DNA of 64,000 nucleotides from Sphingobium sp. 15-1 (GCF_013375535.1 NZ_JABXJG010000001.1:2356001-2420000); one strand, 5' to 3'. Counted from the stretch's first letter, positions 17,842 through 26,512 are shown. The notes: generated by a model from the sequence alone, not told the origin. Program-made: numbers and translations.

Positions 17842-18831
17842 TTGCCCCCCGCCGATCCCGCGCAGGACCGGCGCTTCATGGCCGCCGCCATCGCCCTGTC
17901 GGAACGCGGGCGGGGCCTTTCCACCCCCAATCCCAATGTCGGCTGCCTGATCGTGCGCGACGGCCATGTCGTTGGCCGGGGCTGGACGCAGAAGGGTGGC
18001 CGCCCCCATGCCGAGGCGCAGGCGCTGGACGAGGCGCTGGACCGCGCCCGCGGCGCCACCGCCTATGTGACGCTGGAGCCTTGCTTCCATCTCTCCCCGC
18101 GTGGTCCCCGCTGCGCCGACCTGATGGCCCGCGCCGGGGTGCGGCGCGTGGTGATCGCCCTGCGCGATCCCGATCCGCGCACCGACGGGCAGGGCGCCGC
18201 CTGGCTGCGCAAGCGCGGCATCGCCGTCGACATGGGTCTGATGGCGGAGGAAGCCGTCGCCGCGATGCGCGGTTTCGTGCTGCGCCAGACATTGGGCCGC
18301 CCGGCCGTGACGCTCAAGCTCGGCCTGTCGCTCGACGGCCGGATCGCGCTGGCCGATGGGTCCAGCTGCTGGATCACCGGCCCGGACGCCCGCGCCCATG
18401 CCCATATGGAACGGGCGCGGCATGACGCCATATTGGTGGGCGGCGGCACGCTGCGCGCCGATGCGCCCCGGCTGGACGTGCGTCTGGCGGGTCTGGAGGA
18501 TCGCTCCCCCCGGCGCGTGCTGCTCAGCCAGGGCGAGACGCCCGAAGGCTGGGAAGGCATCGCCGCGCCGGAGGACATCGCCGCTCTGCCGCATGTCGAC
18601 CATCTGCTGGTCGAGGGCGGCGCACAGACTGCCGCCGCCTTCCTGCGCGCCGATCTGGTCGATCGGCTGCTGCTCTATCGCGCGCCGATCCTGATCGGCG
18701 CGGGGCTGGCCGGCATAGGCGACATCGGCCTGACCGATCTGGCCGACGCGCATGGCCGCTGGCGGCTCGACGACGAACGGCGGCTGGGCGATGATCGGCT
18801 GGAGGTTTACGTGCGGAGCCGCAGCGCCTAG
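17842..18831 (+). CDS. ribD: Bifunctional riboflavin deaminase/reductase RibD
   Basis: 329 residues from a probable TTG start at 17842; the next in-frame ATG (17878) would remove residues before FMAAAIALSERG that the family normally has. The N-terminal deaminase domain has the zinc motif HAEAQA and PCFHLSPRGPRC, with TPNPNVGC earlier; the C-terminal reductase domain starts near TLKLGLSLDGRIALADG and includes HDAILVGGGTLRADAPRLDV and LLVEGGAQTAAAFL. It deaminates and then reduces the pyrimidine made from GTP by GTP cyclohydrolase II. The zinc loop is somewhat divergent from the usual PCxHxGRTPPC. First gene of ribD-ribE-ribB-ribH. Confidence 0.94.
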   Translation: MPPADPAQDRRFMAAAIALSERGRGLSTPNPNVGCLIVRDGHVVGRGWTQKGGRPHAEAQALDEALDRARGATAYVTLEPCFHLSPRGPRCADLMARAGVRRVVIALRDPDPRTDGQGAAWLRKRGIAVDMGLMAEEAVAAMRGFVLRQTLGRPAVTLKLGLSLDGRIALADGSSCWITGPDARAHAHMERARHDAILVGGGTLRADAPRLDVRLAGLEDRSPRRVLLSQGETPEGWEGIAAPEDIAALPHVDHLLVEGGAQTAAAFLRADLVDRLLLYRAPILIGAGLAGIGDIGLTDLADAHGRWRLDDERRLGDDRLEVYVRSRSA

Positions 18832-18861
18832 GACGAGCCGCGAAAGAGGATTCCAAGCACC

Positions 18862-19476
18862 ATGTTCACCGGCATCATAACCGACATCGGCACCATCCGC
18901 ACCCATGAGCAGCGCGGCGACCTGCGACTGGTGATCGGCAGCGCCTATGACATGGACACGGTCGCCATCGGCGCGTCCATCGCCTGTTCGGGCGCCTGCC
19001 TGACGGTGGTGGAGAAGGGCGCGGACTGGTTCGCGGTCGACCTGTCGGCCGAAACCGTCGCGCGCACGGCGCCGGGCCTGTGGGACCAGGGCGGCCGCCT
19101 CAACCTGGAACGGGCGCTCAAGGTCGGGGACGAGCTGGGCGGCCATATCGTCACCGGCCATGTCGACGGCATCGGCACTTTGGCGTCCGCCGCGCATGAG
19201 GGCGATTCGACCCGCCTTATCATCGCCGCGCCCGCAGCATTGGCCCCCGCATTGGCGGCCAAGGGTTCGATCACCGTCGACGGCATCTCGCTGACCGTGA
19301 ACACGGTGGAGGATCAGGCGGACGGCTCCGTCCATTTCGGCCTGAACATCATCCCGCATACCGCCGCCGCGACGACGCTGGACAGCCTGACGCCGGGCCG
19401 GACCTTCAATCTGGAGATCGACGTGCTGGCGCGCTATCTCGACCGGATGCAGAGCCTTCGCACGCGCCCAATGTGA
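18862..19476 (+). CDS. ribE: Riboflavin synthase alpha subunit RibE
   Basis: 204 residues with the two tandem lumazine-binding domains of riboflavin synthase. The N-terminal MFTGIITDIG and GACLTVVEKGADWFAVDLS belong to the first, GHIVTGHVDGIG and GSITVDGISLTVNTVED to the second. It dismutates two 6,7-dimethyl-8-ribityllumazine molecules to riboflavin and the pyrimidine precursor, in the cytoplasm with RibH. It begins 30 bp after ribD. Its stop codon lies inside the first arm of an inverted repeat in the ribE-ribB gap. Confidence 0.95.
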   Translation: MFTGIITDIGTIRTHEQRGDLRLVIGSAYDMDTVAIGASIACSGACLTVVEKGADWFAVDLSAETVARTAPGLWDQGGRLNLERALKVGDELGGHIVTGHVDGIGTLASAAHEGDSTRLIIAAPAALAPALAAKGSITVDGISLTVNTVEDQADGSVHFGLNIIPHTAAATTLDSLTPGRTFNLEIDVLARYLDRMQSLRTRPM

Positions 19477-19509
19477 TTATCGCTTGCCATAATCACATCA
19501 TGATGTGAT
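19472..19509. promoter_or_regulatory. Overlapping inverted repeats in the ribE-ribB gap
   Basis: TGTGATTAT (19472-19480) pairs with ATAATCACA (19489-19497). The second arm overlaps the perfect 18-bp palindrome ATCACATCATGATGTGAT (19492-19509). The two structures share bases and cannot form together. The site can be read as an operator with three TGTGAT half-sites or as an RNA switch 50 bp before the ribB start. No FMN riboswitch is present here. Confidence 0.65.
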
Positions 19510-19559
19510 ATGCGGCACCATTCCGTTTCGGACCCCGCTTCGGGGAAGGAGTCGTTCTC

Positions 19560-20843
19560 ATGTCGTCAGCCCTTATCGATACCGTCCGCTCGCTCGTCAC
19601 CGACGGCGGCATGTCGCGATCCGGCCTCGCCCGCGCGGCGGGCCTTCACGCCAATTCCCTGCGCAAGCTGGGCGAGGCGGACTGGAACCCGACCGCCGAA
19701 ACGCTGGGCAAGCTGGAAAGCTATCTCATCAAGCGCGAGGGCGGCACCGCGCTCGCTTCCCCCGAAGAGATCATCAACGAAGCCCGCAACGGCCGCATGT
19801 TCATCCTGGTCGATGACGAGGACCGGGAAAATGAGGGCGACCTGGTCATCCCCGCGCAGATGGCGACGCCCGACGCGATCAATTTCATGGCGACCCACGG
19901 CCGCGGTCTCATCTGCCTGGCGCTCAGCAAGGAGCGGGTCGACCATCTGGGCCTGGGCCTGATGAGCCGCAACAACGGCACCCGCCACGAAACCGCCTTC
20001 ACCGTGTCGATCGAGGCGCGCGAGGGCGTGACCACCGGCATCAGCGCCGCCGACCGCGCCCGCACCATATCCGTCGCGATCGACGGGTCGAAGGGGCGCG
20101 ACGACATCGTGACGCCGGGCCATGTCTTCCCGCTGGTGGCGAAGGACGGCGGTGTGCTGGTCCGCACCGGCCATACCGAGGCGGCGGTGGACGTCGCCCG
20201 CCTGGCCGGGCTCAATCCCTCCGGCGTCATCTGCGAGGTGATGAAGGACGACGGCACCATGGCGCGGCTGGACGACCTCATCCCCTTCGCCCAGAAGCAC
20301 AAGATGAAGATCGGCACGATCCGCGACCTCATCGCCTATCGCCGCCGCCACGATCATATGGTGGAGCGCCGCGCCGAAACCACCTTCAACAGCCAATGGG
20401 GCGGCGACTGGAAAGCGATCAGCTTCTACAACAAGGCGACCCAGACCGAGCAGCTCGTGCTGCAGAAGGGCCATGTCTCCCCCGACGAACCGACGCTGGT
20501 CCGCATGCACCAGCTTTCGCTGCTCGACGATGTTTACGGATCGACCGGGCCGCGCAACGGCCTGCTCGCCAAGTCGATGGAGATCATCGCCCAGGAAGGG
20601 GCGGGCATCATCGTCGTCCTCACCGCCCAGGCGCCGGGCGATTTCGTGAGCCGCATCCTGCGCCATCATGCGGGCCAGCCCGACTCGGGCATGGACGAAT
20701 TGCGCGACTATGGCGTGGGCGCGCAGATCCTGGCCGAACTGGGCGTGCACGACATGATCCTGATCAGCAACACCCATCACAGCCTGATCGCGCTTGACGG
20801 CTATGACCTGGCCGTGGTTGGGCAGCGGTCGATCGAGCTTTAA
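19560..20843 (+). CDS. ribB: DHBP synthase RibB with N-terminal HTH and degenerate RibA-like domain
   Basis: 427 residues in three parts. Residues about 10-55 ([20 protein letters not shown], then a TAETLGKLE segment) look like an XRE-type helix-turn-helix. Residues about 70-275 are 3,4-dihydroxy-2-butanone 4-phosphate synthase, with the active-site block [10 protein letters not shown] (85-94), [11 protein letters not shown] and [17 protein letters not shown]. The rest aligns with GTP cyclohydrolase II but has lost the zinc cysteines and active site: the expected HSECLTGD is HQLSLLDD and RCDCG is GPRNG. So it should make only the four-carbon unit of riboflavin, and a separate RibA must exist. 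ATG 19560 follows GGAAGGAG. A palindrome 50 bp upstream makes self-regulation through the HTH an attractive inference. Confidence 0.92.
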   Translation: MSSALIDTVRSLVTDGGMSRSGLARAAGLHANSLRKLGEADWNPTAETLGKLESYLIKREGGTALASPEEIINEARNGRMFILVDDEDRENEGDLVIPAQMATPDAINFMATHGRGLICLALSKERVDHLGLGLMSRNNGTRHETAFTVSIEAREGVTTGISAADRARTISVAIDGSKGRDDIVTPGHVFPLVAKDGGVLVRTGHTEAAVDVARLAGLNPSGVICEVMKDDGTMARLDDLIPFAQKHKMKIGTIRDLIAYRRRHDHMVERRAETTFNSQWGGDWKAISFYNKATQTEQLVLQKGHVSPDEPTLVRMHQLSLLDDVYGSTGPRNGLLAKSMEIIAQEGAGIIVVLTAQAPGDFVSRILRHHAGQPDSGMDELRDYGVGAQILAELGVHDMILISNTHHSLIALDGYDLAVVGQRSIEL

Positions 20844-20854
20844 GGAAGAGCAAC

Positions 20855-21277
20855 ATGGCAAAATTCCTGATCGTCGAAGCGCGCTTCTACGAGCATCTGA
20901 ACGACCTGCTGATCGAAGGCGCCGTCGCCGCGCTGGAGGATGAGGGGCATAAATATGAGGTGGTGACGGTCCCCGGCGCGCTGGAAATCCCCGGCGCGGT
21001 GGCGCTGGCGGCGGAGACCGGCCGCTATGACGGCTTCATCGCCATCGGCGTGGTGATCCGCGGCGAAACCTATCATTTCGAAGTGGTGTCGAACGAAAGC
21101 GCGCGCGGCCTGATGGCGCTCAGCATGGACGGCATTCCGATCGGCAACGGCATATTGACGGTCGAGAACGAAGCCCAGGCGCTGACCCGCGCCAAGAAGG
21201 ATGAGAAGGACAAGGGCGGCGAAGCGGCCAAGGCGGCCATCGCCATGCTCGCCCTGCGGGAGAGATTCGGCGCCTGA
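20855..21277 (+). CDS. ribH: 6,7-dimethyl-8-ribityllumazine synthase RibH
   Basis: 140 residues, short end of the family. It condenses the RibB product with the RibD-pathway pyrimidine to form lumazine, which RibE converts to riboflavin. Motifs are [18 protein letters not shown] and the catalytic-histidine segment [19 protein letters not shown]. The C-terminus is rich in Lys/Glu/Ala. It starts 11 bp after ribB behind AAGGAAGAG and is followed at once by a strong terminator, so it ends the operon. Confidence 0.95.
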   Translation: MAKFLIVEARFYEHLNDLLIEGAVAALEDEGHKYEVVTVPGALEIPGAVALAAETGRYDGFIAIGVVIRGETYHFEVVSNESARGLMALSMDGIPIGNGILTVENEAQALTRAKKDEKDKGGEAAKAAIAMLALRERFGA

Positions 21278-21297
21278 GACGCTGGATTTAGGGTTAG

Positions 21298-21332
21298 AAA
21301 AAGGGGCCGCTTTTACAGGGCGGCCCCTTTTT
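21298..21332 (+). terminator. Rho-independent terminator of the rib operon
   Basis: Perfect 13-bp stem AAAAAGGGGCCGC / GCGGCCCCTTTTT with an 9-base loop, ending in a run of T. Confidence 0.95.
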
Positions 21333-21401
21333 CATGCGTTTTGGGCGGGGATTGGACCATGGCTGGAAGCGGGAGTGGGCCATTTCCAGTCATTAGTTCT
21401 C

Positions 21402-21493
21402 CGTCACCCCGGGCTTGACCCGGGGTCCCGCTGCCTTGGGCTAGGTGCGGACGAGAGAAGAAAGCGGGACCCCGGGTCAAGCCCGGGGTGACG
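21402..21493. repeat. Paired palindromic repeat, family D
   Basis: CGTCACCCCGGGCTTGACCC and its exact inverse GGGTCAAGCCCGGGGTGACG enclose a spacer of about 30 bases. Each arm contains CCCCGGGCTTGACCCGGGG, a hairpin. The left flank GGGCCATTTCCAGTCATTA resembles the flank of family A copy 4. Lies between ribH and the converging old-yellow-enzyme gene. Confidence 0.9.
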
Positions 21494-21534
21494 AAGGGTG
21501 GAATGTCTTGGCACCGCCCAAAGCAGACCCCGAC

Positions 21535-22617
21535 TCAGGCCGCTTCCTCCAGCGCCGGATAATCGACATAGCCCTCGGTGCCCTGGCTATAGAGGGTCGC
21601 CATATTCAGGCCATTGAGCGGCGCGTTGATCAGCAGGCGCTTGGGCAGATCCGGATTGGCCAGGAAAGCCCGGCCGAAACTCACGCCATCCGCCAGACCG
21701 CTGTTCAGATCCTGCTGCGCCCGCTCCAGGTCGTAATCGCTGTTGAGGATCAGCGGCCCGGAAAAATGGCGGCGGATGACCGGCGACTGGCGCGGCACGT
21801 CGGTCTGGCCAAATGACCCGTCCGGCCCCGGCTCCCGCAGTTCCAGAAAAGCGATGCCAATCTGCTGCAACGCATCCGCCGCGGCCGCGAACAGCGCGGA
21901 AGGATTGCTGTCGTCGACGCCCTGCGTCTCGCCATTGGGGGACAGGCGCACTGAAACGCGATCCGCGCCGATGGCGTCGGCCACCGCCTGCGTCACTTCC
22001 CGTAACAGGCGGACGCGATTCTCGATCGATCCGCCATATATGTCGTCGCGATGGTTGCTGCCGTCGCGCAGGAACTGGTCGATCAGATAGCCGTTCGCGG
22101 CATGGATCTGCACGCCGTCGAAACCGGCCGCGATGGCATTGTGCGCGGCGCGGACATAATCCGCGATCACGCCCGGAATCTCCTCGATGGCCAAGGGCCG
22201 CGCCTGTTCATAGGGCTGCTTGCCCTCATAGGTATGCGCATCGCCCGGCCCCGCGGTGGCGCTGGCCGAGACGGGCTGCTCGCCGGTCACGCTGCTGTGC
22301 ACCACCCGCCCCATATGCCAAAGCTGCGCGACGATCCGTCCGCCCGCCTCATGCACCGCCGCCGTCACCGGCCGCCAGGCCGTCACCTGCTCGTCCGACC
22401 ATAGTCCCGGCGCGAAGGGCCATCCTAGCCCCTGCCGCGAAATGCCCGTCGCCTCGCTGATGATCAGGCCCGCCGAGGCGCGCTGGCGATAATAGTCCGC
22501 CATGATCGGCGTCGGCACATGGTCGCGGGTCGCGCGGCCCCGGGTCAGCGGCGCCATCAGCACGCGGTTGGGCGCATGGATCGCCCCGAGCTGCACCGGT
22601 TCGAACAGATTGGCCAT
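21535..22617 (-). CDS. Old yellow enzyme family FMN-dependent alkene reductase (NemA-like)
   Basis: A 360-residue TIM-barrel flavoenzyme that reduces activated C=C bonds or nitro compounds with NAD(P)H. Motifs are NRVLMAPLTRGRA (FMN site), AQLWHMGRV, the His/Asn substrate-anion pair in HAANGYLIDQFL, the catalytic tyrosine in DIYGGSIENR, and FGRAFLANPDLPKRL near the C-terminus. Start 22617 is preceded by GAGGAAG. It diverges from a DMT-type exporter across 70 bp containing a 15-bp palindrome, suggesting inducible control by an electrophile-sensing repressor, as in other nemA genes; the regulator is not adjacent. Confidence 0.94.
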   Translation of the reverse strand: MANLFEPVQLGAIHAPNRVLMAPLTRGRATRDHVPTPIMADYYRQRASAGLIISEATGISRQGLGWPFAPGLWSDEQVTAWRPVTAAVHEAGGRIVAQLWHMGRVVHSSVTGEQPVSASATAGPGDAHTYEGKQPYEQARPLAIEEIPGVIADYVRAAHNAIAAGFDGVQIHAANGYLIDQFLRDGSNHRDDIYGGSIENRVRLLREVTQAVADAIGADRVSVRLSPNGETQGVDDSNPSALFAAAADALQQIGIAFLELREPGPDGSFGQTDVPRQSPVIRRHFSGPLILNSDYDLERAQQDLNSGLADGVSFGRAFLANPDLPKRLLINAPLNGLNMATLYSQGTEGYVDYPALEEAA

Positions 22618-22638
22618 GAAAAAACTTCCTCTTCAAAG

Positions 22639-22653
22639 TTGCAGATTGCAACG
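22639..22653. promoter_or_regulatory. Palindrome in the divergent OYE/DMT promoter region
   Basis: GTTGCA-GAT-TGCAAC, a perfect 6-bp inverted repeat with 3-base centre, midway between two divergent start codons (22617 and 22688). Size and place fit a dimeric repressor site controlling one or both genes. Confidence 0.45.
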
Positions 22654-22687
22654 GGACTTGCCTGCCGAAGCCAGCTAAGGAGCCGCC

Positions 22688-23569
22688 ATGGCCGCTTCAA
22701 CCCCTCTTACCCGCAGAACGACGCCAAGATTTGCTTTCCCCGCGCTGATTCTGGCTAATATCATCCTGCCGCTGGGGCCAGTGCTGGTGCGGTTGTCCGA
22801 TGTCGGGCCGGTGGCCGCCGCCTTCTGGCGCCTGACCCTGGCCTTGCCTTTCCTCTTCCTGTTCGCGCTGCCGGGGCTGAAGGCGGCGCGGCCCGGCGCC
22901 CGCGACGTTGGCGCGATGCTGCTGGCCGGACTGTTCTTCGCCGCCGACCTTGCCGCCTGGCATCTGGGCATTCCGCTGACGAATGTCACCAACGCCACGA
23001 TTTTCGGCAATATGAGCGCGCTGCTGCTTCCCCTTTGGGGCCTGCTGGTGCTGCGCCAGAGACCGCGCCCGATGCAGGCGGCGGCGCTGCTGCTGGCGGC
23101 GCTGGGCGCGGCGATCATGATGGGCGGCAGCTATGAACTTTCCCCCCGCTATCTGCGCGGCGACCTGCTCAGCCTGCTCGCCGGGGCGCTCTACACCGCC
23201 TATCTGCTGGTGGTGCAGGGGGCGCGGCGGCGGCTCGACAGTTGGTCGGTGCTGCTGGGCTCCAGCCTGGCCGGGGTGCTGCCGCTGCTGCTGTTCGCGC
23301 TCTGGCTGGGCGAGCGGGTGATGCCCGGCGACTGGACCCCGGTGATCGCCCTCGCCCTGTCCAGCCAGATTCTGGGCCAAGGCCTGCTGACCTATGCCAT
23401 CGCCTGGTTCCCGCCGCTGGTGCTGGGGCTCAGCCTGTTGCTGCAACCAGCGGTCTCCGCATTGTTCGGCTGGCTCCTCTTCCACGAGCAGTTGACCGCC
23501 ACCGACCTGGCCGGCGCGGCCGCGATCGCCGTGGCGCTGGTGCTTGTGCGCCTGCCCGGCCGGGCGTAA
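22688..23569 (+). CDS. DMT-family (EamA) transporter
   Basis: 293 residues with about ten hydrophobic helices in two EamA repeats, typical of drug/metabolite exporters of the inner membrane. Visible helices include FPALILANIILPLGPVLVRL, WRLTLALPFLFLFALPGL, LSLLAGALYTAYLLVV and LLLQPAVSALFGWLLFHEQ; the last, with its conserved Gly-x-x-Phe-x-x-Glu pattern, marks the second EamA repeat. Substrate unknown. ATG 22688 has AAGGAG six bases upstream. It diverges from the old yellow enzyme gene and is followed after 9 bp by a COQ9 gene, with which it may be co-transcribed. Confidence 0.92.
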   Translation: MAASTPLTRRTTPRFAFPALILANIILPLGPVLVRLSDVGPVAAAFWRLTLALPFLFLFALPGLKAARPGARDVGAMLLAGLFFAADLAAWHLGIPLTNVTNATIFGNMSALLLPLWGLLVLRQRPRPMQAAALLLAALGAAIMMGGSYELSPRYLRGDLLSLLAGALYTAYLLVVQGARRRLDSWSVLLGSSLAGVLPLLLFALWLGERVMPGDWTPVIALALSSQILGQGLLTYAIAWFPPLVLGLSLLLQPAVSALFGWLLFHEQLTATDLAGAAAIAVALVLVRLPGRA

Positions 23570-23578
23570 TAGCCTGTC

Positions 23579-24244
23579 ATGACCCCGACGCACCAGGACA
23601 TGACGCTGGACGAAGTCCGCGCCGCGCTCGCCCCGATCCTGCCCCGCCACGCCGCCTTCGACGGCTGGCGCGCAGAGGCCGTGACCATGGCGGCGGAGCA
23701 ATGCGGCATCGACGCCGATATTGCCGTGCTCGCCTATCCCGGCGGCGCGTTGGACATGATCGACGCCTGGTTCGCCAGTATCGATGCGCGGATGCTGGAG
23801 GCGCTGACGCCGGAAAAGCTCGCCGCCCTGTCGATTCGCCAGCGCATCACCTCGCTCGTCGAGACCCGGCTGACCCTGCTGGCCCGCGACCGGGAGGCGC
23901 TACGCCGCGCCCAGGCGATCATGGCCATGCCGCGCAACGCGGCTCGCGCCACGAAGCTCGGCTGGCGCGCCGCGGACGCCATCTGGCGCGCGGCGGGCGA
24001 CGAGTCGACCGACCTCAACCATTATACGAAGCGGCTGACTCTGGCGGGGGTTTATGCCGCGACCCTGCTAGTTTTCGTCGATGACGAGAGCGAGGATTGG
24101 GCGGAGACCCGCGCTTTCCTGGCCCGCCGGATCGAGGGCGTGATGCGCTTCGAGCGCGCCAAGGCGCAGTGGAAGGGCATTGGCGGCGGCGAACGGCTGA
24201 GCTTCGCCCGCTTCATCGGACGGCTGCGCTACCCCGCCATATAA
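23579..24244 (+). CDS. COQ9 family ubiquinone biosynthesis protein
   Basis: 221 residues with the family pattern: FDGWRAEAVTMAAEQCGID near the N-terminus, VETRLTLLARDREALRRAQA, then WRAADAIWRAAGDESTDLNHY and YTKRLTLAGVYAATLLVFVD with DDESEDW. COQ9 has a TetR-like fold but binds lipid and presents the quinone precursor to the hydroxylase COQ7. It occurs in mitochondria and alphaproteobacteria, which supports the taxonomic assignment. It follows the DMT exporter closely and precedes feoAB by 70 bp. A second in-frame ATG lies at 23600. Confidence 0.92.
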   Translation: MTPTHQDMTLDEVRAALAPILPRHAAFDGWRAEAVTMAAEQCGIDADIAVLAYPGGALDMIDAWFASIDARMLEALTPEKLAALSIRQRITSLVETRLTLLARDREALRRAQAIMAMPRNAARATKLGWRAADAIWRAAGDESTDLNHYTKRLTLAGVYAATLLVFVDDESEDWAETRAFLARRIEGVMRFERAKAQWKGIGGGERLSFARFIGRLRYPAI

Positions 24245-24288
24245 TCTGCCGCGCCGCCGCGCCGATTCATGCTGGCCTTTTCCAATCG

Positions 24289-24310
24289 GTATTGATAGTC
24301 ACTCGCAGAA
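24289..24310 (+). promoter_or_regulatory. Possible Fur-type site before feoA
   Basis: The sequence GTATTGATAGTCACTCGCAG just before feoA has one good half (ACTCGCA) of the inverted repeat seen in sphingomonad Fur boxes and a poor other half. Position before an iron-uptake operon supports the idea; the match alone is weak. Confidence 0.3.
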
Positions 24311-24314
24311 GTAG

Positions 24315-24590
24315 ATGACGAGTGCCTTACCCTTGCGCCTGACCGACCTGCCGTTGCGCCAACCCGCTTATGTGGACCTGATCGACTGGAACGCCCTGTC
24401 CGCGTCGGACGGCCAGCGGCTTCGCGAATTCGGCCTGTGCGAAGGCGCCAGCGTCGAGGCGCTGCACCATGGCGGGTTGCTGGGCCGTGGCCCGATCGCC
24501 TGCAAGGTCGGCCGCATGACCATCGCCATGCGCCGCAACCATGCCGCCGCCATCACCGTGCGCACCGGGCCGCAGGAAGACGACGCATGA
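24315..24590 (+). CDS. feoA: FeoA family ferrous iron transport protein
   Basis: 91 residues forming an SH3-like FeoA domain (REFGLCEGASVEALHHGGLL then GPIACKVGRMTIAMRR). FeoA is a small cytoplasmic partner needed for Fe2+ uptake by FeoB. Its stop overlaps the feoB start (ATGA), so the two are translationally coupled. No feoC follows. A possible Fur-type site lies in front. Confidence 0.93.
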   Translation: MTSALPLRLTDLPLRQPAYVDLIDWNALSASDGQRLREFGLCEGASVEALHHGGLLGRGPIACKVGRMTIAMRRNHAAAITVRTGPQEDDA

Positions 24591-26449
24591 CCGGCCTGCC
24601 GCTGATCGCGCTGGTCGGCAATCCCAATGCCGGCAAGAGCGCCCTGTTCAACGCGCTCACCGGCGCCCGCCAGAAGCTGGGCAATTATCCCGGCGTCACC
24701 GTGGAGCGCAAGGCGGGCCGCCTTTCCCTGTCCGACGGCCGGCCGATCGAACTGGTCGATCTGCCCGGCACCTACAGCCTCAACCCCACCAGCCCCGACG
24801 AACAGGTGACGCGGGACGTCATATTGGGCAAGCAGGCGGGCGAACGCCTGCCCGACGCGCTGGTGGTGGTGGTCGACGCCTCCAATCTCGACAATCATCT
24901 CCGCTTCGCGCTGGAACTGATCGAGCTGGGGCTGCCGACCGTCGTCGCGCTCAACATGGTCGACCTCGCCACCCGCGACGGGCTGGAGCTGGACGCCCAT
25001 ATCCTGTCCCGCGAACTGGGCGTGCCGGTCATCTCCACCGTGGCGGTGCGCAAGCGCGGCCTCGATCATCTGCGCAGCGAACTGGAAACGATGCTCGACG
25101 GCAGCGCGGGCAAGGTCCGCGCTTCGGGCGAACAGCGCGATTTCGACGGCCTGCGCCGGGAAGCGCGCCGCATCGCCCGCGCCGCCATCGTGCGCGAAAC
25201 GCCTTCCCGCCGCCTGACCAGCGCGGTCGACCGGGTGGCGCTGCATCCCGTGGCGGGGCTGATCCTGCTGCTCGCCCTGCTCTTCATCATGTTCCAGGCG
25301 GTCTATGCCTGGTCCGAAGCGCCGATCGCCATGATCGAGGGCTTTGTCGCCAGCGCCAGCGACGCCGTGACGGCGTCGCTGCCCGGCGGACTGCTGCGCT
25401 CCTTCCTGGTCGACGGGGTGCTGAACGGCGTCGGATCGGTCATCGTGTTCCTGCCGCAGATCCTGATCCTCTTCTTCTTCATCCTGATGCTGGAGGCGAC
25501 CGGCTATATGGTCCGCGCCGCCTTCCTGATGGATGGGTTGATGGCCAAGGTTGGCCTGTCGGGCCGGGCCTTCATCCCGCTGCTCTCCTCCTTCGCCTGC
25601 GCCGTGCCGGGGATCATGGCGACCCGCACCATCGCGGACCCGAAGGACCGGCTCACCACCATATTGATCGCGCCGCTGATGACCTGCTCGGCGCGGTTGC
25701 CGGTCTATGCGGTGATCATCGGCGCCTTCATCCCGGCCCGCACGGTGGCGCTCGGCATCGGCTTGCAGGGGCTGGTGCTGTTCTGCCTCTATATCTCCGG
25801 CATCGTCGGCGCGATGCTGGCCGCGCTGGTGCTGCGCCGCACCGTCACCAAGGGCGCGAGCGGCGGCTTCCTGATGGAGATGCCCAAATATCAATGGCCG
25901 CGCCCACAGGACATCATCCTGGGCCTGTGGCAGCGCGCAGTGATCTTCCTGAAGCGCGCCGGCACGATCATCTTCACCTCGACCGTGATCCTCTGGGTGC
26001 TGCTCAGCTTCCCCAAGGCGCCGGAAAATGGTGGCGTCAGCCAGGTCAATTATTCGGTCGCGGGCCGCATCGCCAACGGGCTCAACCTCGTGCTGGAGCC
26101 GATCGGCTTCAACCGCGACATTTCGCTGGCGCTGATCCCGGCCATGGCGGCGCGAGAGGTTGCCGTCTCGGCACTCGCCACAGTCTATTCGCTCGACGCG
26201 GACGAGGATGAGGCGAAGCTGGAACGCAGCCTGGGCGACCGGCTGAAGGACAATTGGCCGCTGCCGACCGCGCTCGCCTTCCTCGCCTGGTTCGTCTTCG
26301 CCCCGCAGTGCATCTCCACCATCGCCGTGACAAGGCGCGAAACCAACGGCTGGAAATGGCCGCTGTTCATGATCGGCTATCTGTTCGTGCTGGCCTATGT
26401 CGCGGCGGGGCTGACCTATTGGACGGCGACGGCGCTCGGCCTGGGGTAG
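24587..26449 (+). CDS. feoB: Ferrous iron transporter FeoB
   Basis: 620 residues: a cytoplasmic G-protein domain, then a helical domain and a polytopic Fe2+ transport core. G motifs are GNPNAGKS (11-18), DLPGTYSL (58-65) and NMVD (123-126). The core has the Gate motifs, including FACAVPGIMATRTI and IAPLMTCSARLPVYAVII with the conserved cysteines, repeated later as AMAAREVAVSALATVYSL. The length is at the short end: FeoB proteins are often 700 or more. Start 24587 overlaps feoA. No Fe-S rich FeoC partner is seen. Confidence 0.96.
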   Translation: MTGLPLIALVGNPNAGKSALFNALTGARQKLGNYPGVTVERKAGRLSLSDGRPIELVDLPGTYSLNPTSPDEQVTRDVILGKQAGERLPDALVVVVDASNLDNHLRFALELIELGLPTVVALNMVDLATRDGLELDAHILSRELGVPVISTVAVRKRGLDHLRSELETMLDGSAGKVRASGEQRDFDGLRREARRIARAAIVRETPSRRLTSAVDRVALHPVAGLILLLALLFIMFQAVYAWSEAPIAMIEGFVASASDAVTASLPGGLLRSFLVDGVLNGVGSVIVFLPQILILFFFILMLEATGYMVRAAFLMDGLMAKVGLSGRAFIPLLSSFACAVPGIMATRTIADPKDRLTTILIAPLMTCSARLPVYAVIIGAFIPARTVALGIGLQGLVLFCLYISGIVGAMLAALVLRRTVTKGASGGFLMEMPKYQWPRPQDIILGLWQRAVIFLKRAGTIIFTSTVILWVLLSFPKAPENGGVSQVNYSVAGRIANGLNLVLEPIGFNRDISLALIPAMAAREVAVSALATVYSLDADEDEAKLERSLGDRLKDNWPLPTALAFLAWFVFAPQCISTIAVTRRETNGWKWPLFMIGYLFVLAYVAAGLTYWTATALGLG

Positions 26450-26512
26450 AGCGCGGGGCGCTGAAATTTGGGGGAACGGACGGTCTGCTTGCGCCGTTTC
26501 CAAGAAACGCAA

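Noticed and set aside
19477..19559. FMN riboswitch before ribB
   Set aside because: The gap is only 83 bp and holds palindromes but none of the conserved RFN-element segments; no other rib gene here has a long leader.
20430..20843. Active GTP cyclohydrolase II (RibA) domain in RibB
   Set aside because: The zinc-binding cysteines and the catalytic region expected for RibA are all replaced.
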